A model generated the notes under the pieces. It saw only the letters and a list, made by a program, of their open reading frames with translations. It did not search any database and was not told the origin of the DNA. From Ruminococcaceae bacterium UBA3710 (lineage in GTDB: Bacteria > Bacillota > Clostridia > Oscillospirales > Acutalibacteraceae), in NCBI GenBank assembly GCA_002371985.1, contig DFHZ01000098.1, positions 1 to 17,848 on the forward strand: a stretch of 17,848 bases of DNA, in the 5' to 3' direction. Both the position numbers and the translations under genes were made by a program. Below are positions 15,716-17,848 of this stretch, piece after piece (the stretch's first letter is position 1; each line of letters starts with the position of its first letter).

Positions 15716-17089
15716 TTATGCTTTTTGCTTTCTTCCCAACATAACTAAAGCCAATCCGCTTACGATAAACATAATTAAAAATGCATAAGGTATTTTGTCC
15801 CCTGTAATTGGTGATTTTGAATTTTTAAATACTTCCGCCGTATCTGCAATCGTAACCTTTGCTGTCGCTTCTCCATCAGTAGAAACTATGCTTACTGTAT
15901 GTTCACCGGAAGATAAAGTAGCAAGATATGAGGGTTTAAGTGTAATTTTTGTGCTTCCCTTTTCTGCGGTATAATTTTTAGGTGCAATTACATTTCCGTC
16001 TACTTTCACAGAAACAAATTTACTGAAATCCGCTTCCGATGTTATTACGAGTCCTGCATTGCTATCCTTTGCGTATGTCTTCGATTCGCCACCTGATATT
16101 TTATATGCAACGGTTTCAACCTTATCCGTAACTACGCCTTTAATCATATCTGCCGGAAAATTGTCAATCGAAGAATCTGATACAATCTCTATTTTTCCGT
16201 TCACATACTTAAGCACTATCTCAACTCCGAGATCTCCGTATCCTGCTTCATAAGCATAATCCTCTATTTCAGTAGATTGTAAATGATCCCATATCGGATA
16301 ATACTTAACTCCGTCATATTCAAGCACATAAACCGACGCATCTTTATACCCGCCGTTATGATACATTGCCTCTTCGACGCTTTCTCCGTTTTTGTCAAAG
16401 TATCTTGAACTATATTCCATATTACCCTCATCATCGTAATATGTTGCATTATCATACCTTACTCCGTTATATTCAATATACGGAACATATAAACCTTTTC
16501 CGTAACCGAAATCGCTTAAATATAAATGATATTCGTCGCCGTTTGTCTTATAGCCGATATATTGATAAAATTGCGGTCCGGAAATGACAAAATCATTCTG
16601 CCCTACAGCATATTTCCCGTCGGCGGTTTTCCACCACCACCTACGGTTATATCTTGTCTGTAACGAAAACATCGTTTCTGCTGTCGTATCGGATATATCA
16701 GGGTAAAGATATTTTATAGCACCTATAATTTCTTCCTTGGTTACACTATGATTTACTGCATAGTATAGATTGACAAAATGTTCATAATTTAAATCATAAT
16801 CTTTATCTGTAGGGTCTAAAGTAATTCCGTATGTATTTATGTAGTTATCCTTTTCATCGTCCCATTTTGCCTCTTTAACACTATAACCGTAAAGTTTTGA
16901 TATGGTATCCGCCATAATTATACCGCTGTCAAATCCTTCAAGATTGTATTTGTCCTTTGATATTCTTGTTGCAACCGCTTTCATTTCATCAAATTCTTTA
17001 GCAGTTACAGCAAGAGACTGCACCGGCACTATCGCCAATAGTACCGCAAAAACAAGCAGTATAGAAATGGATGCTATTACTCTTTTCAT
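15716..17089 (-). CDS. Exported protein with Ig-like (X2-type) domain and SPITG cell-wall sorting signal
   Basis: The 457-residue product starts with a signal peptide (MKRVIASISILLVFAVLLAI, cleavage likely after SLA at 27). Residues about 30-320 form an extracellular region I do not recognise. It is rich in Tyr, Asp and Trp, with an unusual RRWWWK at 149-154 and short repeats of a Y-N/D-G-V-R/K-Y type (207-212, 258-263). Residues about 325-415 resemble the X2/Ig-like domain common in clostridial surface proteins (ADFSKFVSVKVDG, YTAEKGSTKITLK, LSSGEHTVSI). The end is SPITGD (426-431), a hydrophobic helix and RKQKA, the layout of a sortase substrate; SPITG fits the (S/P)PXTG signal known for C. 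difficile sortase B. The ATG at 17089 has an ideal AAAGGAG site (17097-17103); earlier in-frame starts lack one and would bury the signal peptide. It is last in its operon. Confidence 0.85.
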   Translation of the reverse strand: MKRVIASISILLVFAVLLAIVPVQSLAVTAKEFDEMKAVATRISKDKYNLEGFDSGIIMADTISKLYGYSVKEAKWDDEKDNYINTYGITLDPTDKDYDLNYEHFVNLYYAVNHSVTKEEIIGAIKYLYPDISDTTAETMFSLQTRYNRRWWWKTADGKYAVGQNDFVISGPQFYQYIGYKTNGDEYHLYLSDFGYGKGLYVPYIEYNGVRYDNATYYDDEGNMEYSSRYFDKNGESVEEAMYHNGGYKDASVYVLEYDGVKYYPIWDHLQSTEIEDYAYEAGYGDLGVEIVLKYVNGKIEIVSDSSIDNFPADMIKGVVTDKVETVAYKISGGESKTYAKDSNAGLVITSEADFSKFVSVKVDGNVIAPKNYTAEKGSTKITLKPSYLATLSSGEHTVSIVSTDGEATAKVTIADTAEVFKNSKSPITGDKIPYAFLIMFIVSGLALVMLGRKQKA

Positions 17090-17096
17090 ATTTTTT

Positions 17097-17103
17097 CTCC
17101 TTT
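17097..17103 (-). promoter_or_regulatory. Ribosome binding site deciding the start of the SPITG protein
   Basis: AAAGGAG on the minus strand is seven bases before the ATG at 17087-17089. This places the signal peptide at the N-terminus and rejects the 36-residue upstream extension. Confidence 0.85.
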
Positions 17104-17348
17104 TATTTTTTAATATAATATCCTGCATTACATATAGCACCTGCTGACGATAACTGATTGCCGTACATTTTGCAGTTGCCTTGGTCCATATAATCATAGT
17201 TCTTCGTCCAGTACTTGCAAGACCCGCAACACGGAATTAAATCTATTGACGAGCACCAATGGTCAGGCTCGGTTGCTTTGCCGTGTATTTTACAATAATA
17301 ACTGTCTTCGTTCCAATTTTTACAAAGATAACAAGTTCTGTAACTCAT
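17103..17348 (-). CDS. Tandem four-cysteine mini-protein, function unknown
   Basis: The 81-residue product has nine cysteines. Eight fall into two copies of one unit: C6-x2-C9-x9-C19-x12-C32 and C41-x2-C44-x14-C59-x13-C73. Both copies carry CxxCKxW and later a CKxxG, so they are an internal duplication. The spacing suggests two small metal sites, zinc more likely than an iron-sulfur cluster, though neither is shown by sequence alone. There is no signal peptide or membrane segment, so it is probably cytoplasmic even though both neighbours are membrane-linked. The ATG at 17348 follows GGAGG (17357-17361) by eight bases; the ATG five codons earlier lacks a site. The gene is 13 bases from the SPITG protein gene and 19 from the membrane protein gene. 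I do not recognise a characterised family. Confidence 0.75.
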   Translation of the reverse strand: MSYRTCYLCKNWNEDSYYCKIHGKATEPDHWCSSIDLIPCCGSCKYWTKNYDYMDQGNCKMYGNQLSSAGAICNAGYYIKK

Positions 17349-17356
17349 ATAATTAG

Positions 17357-17361
17357 CCTCC
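17357..17361 (-). promoter_or_regulatory. Ribosome binding site deciding the start of the cysteine mini-protein
   Basis: A perfect GGAGG on the minus strand sits eight bases before the ATG at 17346-17348 and would fall inside the coding region if the ATG at 17363 were used. Confidence 0.8.
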
Positions 17362-17367
17362 ATATAA

Positions 17368-17820
17368 TTAGTGATTGCCTATAACACCTTTTTTAATAAG
17401 ACCGTTTATTCCGGTACCCCACCATTTTTTCTTGGCACCCCTCCATAAAATGATAGGAAAGATACTTACAAATGAGATATACATAACTAAGGTCAAAAGT
17501 GATGTTATAATACCCGGTTTTGCGTTAAAACTTCCGGTTTTTATTATTTTGAGAAGCATTGAGCACTCAACAAAAAACGGAAGAGAAAAATAAATAAACA
17601 AAAATACAATATAATATACTGACATTATGATAGATTGGGTAGTTGCAGGAAGAGAAGAAACAGCACTCCCTATTATTCCCCCACAACAATTAGTAAGATA
17701 AAGCAAAAGCCATAAGTATTTCCTTTTAGTGAGTTTGCTTTTAATGATTGATAAATCAGAATCATTAAACCCTAAATTCTCCGCCCATTCTTTAAATTCT
17801 TCATTTCCATAAGACACCAT
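17368..17820 (-). CDS. Small three-helix membrane protein, function unknown
   Basis: The 150-residue product has a charged cytoplasmic-type N-terminus (1-34, with EEFKEWAENLGFNDSDL), then three hydrophobic segments at about 35-57, 64-88 and 103-126, and a basic tail (RGAKKKWWGTG). The positive residues after segment 3 and before segment 1 do not give a clean inside/outside rule for three helices, so the topology is uncertain. A Cys-Cys pair (45-46) lies in the first helix. I see no catalytic motif, transporter signature or known domain. The ATG at 17820 has an AGGGGGA site at about 17829-17835. It is the first gene of the surface cluster inside the window; its promoter is either in the last 28 bases or, more likely, beyond the right edge, so another gene upstream is possible. 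Confidence 0.7.
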   Translation of the reverse strand: MVSYGNEEFKEWAENLGFNDSDLSIIKSKLTKRKYLWLLLYLTNCCGGIIGSAVSSLPATTQSIIMSVYYIVFLFIYFSLPFFVECSMLLKIIKTGSFNAKPGIITSLLTLVMYISFVSIFPIILWRGAKKKWWGTGINGLIKKGVIGNH

Positions 17821-17848
17821 TTTTTATTCCCCCTAATTCTTTATAACT

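Noticed and set aside
17090..17197. 36-residue N-terminal extension of the SPITG protein
   Set aside because: It would overlap the cysteine mini-protein gene and place the signal peptide internally. A strong ribosome binding site supports the ATG at 17089.
1..17848. tRNA or rRNA genes, CRISPR arrays, insertion sequences, phage genes
   Set aside because: No cloverleaf with a TTCRA loop, regular repeat-spacer pattern, transposase motif or phage-type gene was seen. Intergenic gaps are short and AT-rich.

Overview
The window is AT-rich. Every gene I can support lies on the minus strand, so transcription runs from high to low coordinates. The content points to a low-GC Gram-positive anaerobe of the Clostridia, probably gut-associated. 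The evidence is the recJ–rel–dtd–(MBL hydrolase)–hemZ cluster, the HemZ-type radical SAM protein, a divergent clostridial-type pair of type II topoisomerase subunits, a SpoVB/MurJ-like flippase, strong AGGAGG-type ribosome binding sites and an (S/P)PXTG-like sorting signal. The genus cannot be named from the sequence.

From right to left there are five blocks. (1) 15605-17820 is an accessory cluster of three genes I cannot assign to characterised families: a three-helix membrane protein, a tandem four-cysteine mini-protein and a 457-residue exported protein ending in SPITG plus a membrane anchor. An intrinsic terminator closes it. (2) 11273-15580 holds a sigma-A-type promoter and a GyrB/ParE-like then GyrA/ParC-like gene pair; the pair is clearly divergent from canonical gyrase. 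(3) 8442-11176 is valS with a putative promoter, a short leader without a T-box, and a strong terminator. (4) 1620-8427 holds a good sigma-A promoter and five tightly packed genes: recJ, rel, dtd, an MBL-fold hydrolase and hemZ. The last three junctions are ATGA overlaps. (5) 1-1625 holds a promoter embedded in the hemZ stop codon, driving a zinc-ribbon coiled-coil protein, an MTA/SAH nucleosidase and a flippase that runs off the left edge.

Most of the window is housekeeping: DNA topology and repair, aminoacylation and D-aminoacyl-tRNA proofreading, stringent response, and S-adenosyl byproduct salvage. The part least explained by known biology is the three-gene surface cluster at the right end. 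The most notable departures in the housekeeping part are the sequence signatures of the topoisomerase pair, the absence of a valS T-box, and the absence of apt between recJ and rel. There is no intergenic stretch longer than about 200 bases, and I saw no tRNA, rRNA, CRISPR array, insertion sequence or phage gene.
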